Source: Mailhella massiliensis
GTDB lineage: Bacteria > Desulfobacterota > Desulfovibrionia > Desulfovibrionales > Desulfovibrionaceae
Length of the DNA stretch: 14,264 nucleotides
Direction: 5' to 3'
Assembly (NCBI RefSeq): GCF_020741395.1
Contig: NZ_DYZA01000228.1
Span: 1-14,264 of the forward strand
Shown: positions 13,901-14,264 of the stretch, in pieces
Layout of the letters: each line of letters opens with the position of its first letter
How positions within the stretch are numbered: the first letter of the stretch is position 1
Notes under the pieces: model-generated
Databases searched by the model: none
What the model was told of the DNA's origin: nothing
What the model saw: only the letters and a program-made list of their open reading frames with translations
Program-made: the position numbers and the translations under genes

Positions 13901-14264
13901 TTCAGGCTGCGGCCGAGGCTGGCTTTGATGTGAACATGCTCATCACGGCATGCGGCTCCTGTCGCGACTCTCTCATGCGCCACGGCCTCACCGGGCTGGA
14001 CGGCAATGTGCTGCCCCACAACGATATTGTGCAGCTTCTGGTGGATCGTCTGCCCCACGACGTAGAGGTGAGCGATGAGCGCATCATCTACCATTCCTCC
14101 TGCCATCCGGCATGGTCGGGCGTGAAGGCTACCAAGGACGGCGGCAAGGTGGCAAGGGCGCTTGAGCGCATCACCGGCGCTTCCATCCTCATCAACCCCG
14201 GCTGCTGCGGCGAGTCCGGTGCCGGGGCCTACACCTGCCCGGAAATTTACAATACCCTGCGCGA
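10927..14264 (+). CDS. Large FAD/iron-sulfur oxidoreductase (D-lactate/glycolate dehydrogenase type), 3' end beyond the window
   Basis: 1112 codons are visible and the frame is still open at the edge. After about 120 N-terminal residues comes a GlcD/D-lactate-dehydrogenase-type flavin domain: PRGGASGLTGG (167-177) and GGNVSENSGG (239-248) bind FAD, and the C-terminal oxidase half has HMHAGDGNCHVNIPV (604-618) and GEHGIG (649-654). Two 4Fe-4S motifs follow: Cys729, 732, 735, 739 and Cys791, 794, 797, 801. Then come two CCG (GlpC/LldE-like) cysteine modules: Cys931 with Cys963-964, and Cys1009/1012, Cys1059 and Cys1093-1094. It fuses what GlcD and GlcF do as separate subunits: oxidising a 2-hydroxyacid and passing electrons through clusters toward the quinone pool or another carrier. 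Large fused enzymes of this type in Desulfovibrio are annotated as D-lactate dehydrogenases; the substrate here is inferred. ATG with AAGGAG six bases upstream. No signal peptide. Confidence 0.92.
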   Translation, partial: MPHKGPHISISAEYVVNRILRINLDEFERWPQSVRELAIDIAEELFLVAYNPFISAGDVKKSVNEHYQAESPSLAHQYATAISEGITMFWSAHEAELEFCRELTGRLSAIMPDDCILRRRGALVAAATDATDLRMELPLLVVEPDTPEQISALVRLANEMKFAIIPRGGASGLTGGTVPTRKRTVVVSTTRLTAKSVNKAARTMTCQAGVVTQDAIDFAASKGLLFTVDPASKTASTIGGNVSENSGGPFCFEYGTTIDNLLSWSMVTPTGEIIRIERVNHPGHKIMPDENVVFEVKDLSGGMRSVVRLKGNEVRHDGLGKDVTNKLLDGLPGMQKEGIDGIITEAIFLLHPRPSVSRVMVLEFYGSSMVPAAELVRKIVNLRDRMREQGGDVRVSALEEFNSKYVQAISYQRKSDRHEGSPISVIIVQVDGNDAYVLDDAVQAIHALAEDDPHVFAAIAKDDKQAAEFWEDRHRLSAIAKRTSGFKMNEDVVLPISRIPEFAHYLETLNVAAAADAYRFALQELSRLQGFPLEDPAFNEEFSFASHVAASDESNMDPSLVDEEVAARAEAWLLSQKERLPRLSSRVDGIIEYMKSSRIVVASHMHAGDGNCHVNIPVNSNDPRMMEHAEDVAMQVMAKTQELGGAVSGEHGIGITKIAFLDAKQMESLREFKMRVDPRDLLNPGKLVTRNLPVRPFTFSFNRLIADIRESGLPDKECLIRLLSQVQTCTRCGKCKQVCPMVYPERSFQYNPRNKNLILGALTEAIYYSQVTSGRPSPELLGELRHLVEHCTGCGRCTSVCPVKIESPEVALSSLAYVKREGMGGHPVKAQVLKVLASDPAGRLPAFAKMAALGQNVMNQFIPLVPRVWRRRMRSPLFAARGPALGMVSIYESLHLDKNSPVHLFLPVSGDISAQGVLEGRVPAVLYFPGCGGSLFYRRIALASLALMMHAGVPVVLPSRHLCCGYPLLAAGGAEKYEENLQRNRQVIASTLQAAAEAGFDVNMLITACGSCRDSLMRHGLTGLDGNVLPHNDIVQLLVDRLPHDVEVSDERIIYHSSCHPAWSGVKATKDGGKVARALERITGASILINPGCCGESGAGAYTCPEIYNTLR

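Overview
This is a GC-rich bacterial chromosome segment with eleven protein-coding genes, one of them cut by the right edge. The content fits a Gram-negative, probably anaerobic or sulfate/sulfite-reducing member of the Desulfovibrionaceae. The evidence is a BamD outer-membrane assembly lipoprotein, a class I fructose-1,6-bisphosphatase, and a very large FAD/iron-sulfur oxidoreductase of the kind Desulfovibrio relatives use for lactate or other 2-hydroxyacid oxidation. This placement is an inference from gene families, not from a marker-gene comparison. I see no mobile element, CRISPR array, phage gene, rRNA or tRNA.

Layout. Bases 1-327 hold no supportable gene, but do hold a G10 tract and a strong GC-rich hairpin. 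From there to 8784 every gene is on the minus strand. In transcription order these are: an envelope cluster, pgsA (phospholipid head-group synthesis), an FtsB/DivIC-type division protein, a TPR protein and a lipoprotein of unknown function (8784 to 5945); fbp with its own candidate promoter (5778-4771); tsaD (4506-3436); a tight trxA-trxB-bamD operon (3307-1343); and a solitary periplasmic family-3 solute-binding or cyclohexadienyl-dehydratase-like protein (1107-328). The trx operon starts at a near-consensus sigma-70 promoter just behind tsaD, its three genes overlap by 1 and 8 nt, and it ends at a hairpin/U-tract terminator. On the plus strand are a membrane-anchored M23 (LytM) peptidase (9053-10414), starting at TTG and divergent from pgsA, and the FAD/4Fe-4S/CCG oxidoreductase (10927 to past the end). 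A 512-bp structured intergenic region separates those two.

How the genes fit together. Much of the window is envelope biology: phospholipid synthesis (PgsA), septum assembly (FtsB-like), peptidoglycan hydrolysis (M23), outer-membrane protein assembly (BamD) and two exported proteins. Thioredoxin and its reductase share a transcript with bamD. Central metabolism and translation fidelity are represented by Fbp, the lactate/glycolate-type dehydrogenase and TsaD (tRNA t6A).

I did not find a clearly new biological system. The most promising leads are regulatory: a promoter followed by a terminator-like hairpin in the leader of the large oxidoreductase, a 32-bp dyad on the candidate promoter of the solute-binding protein, and a possible degenerate repeat shared by two intergenic regions.
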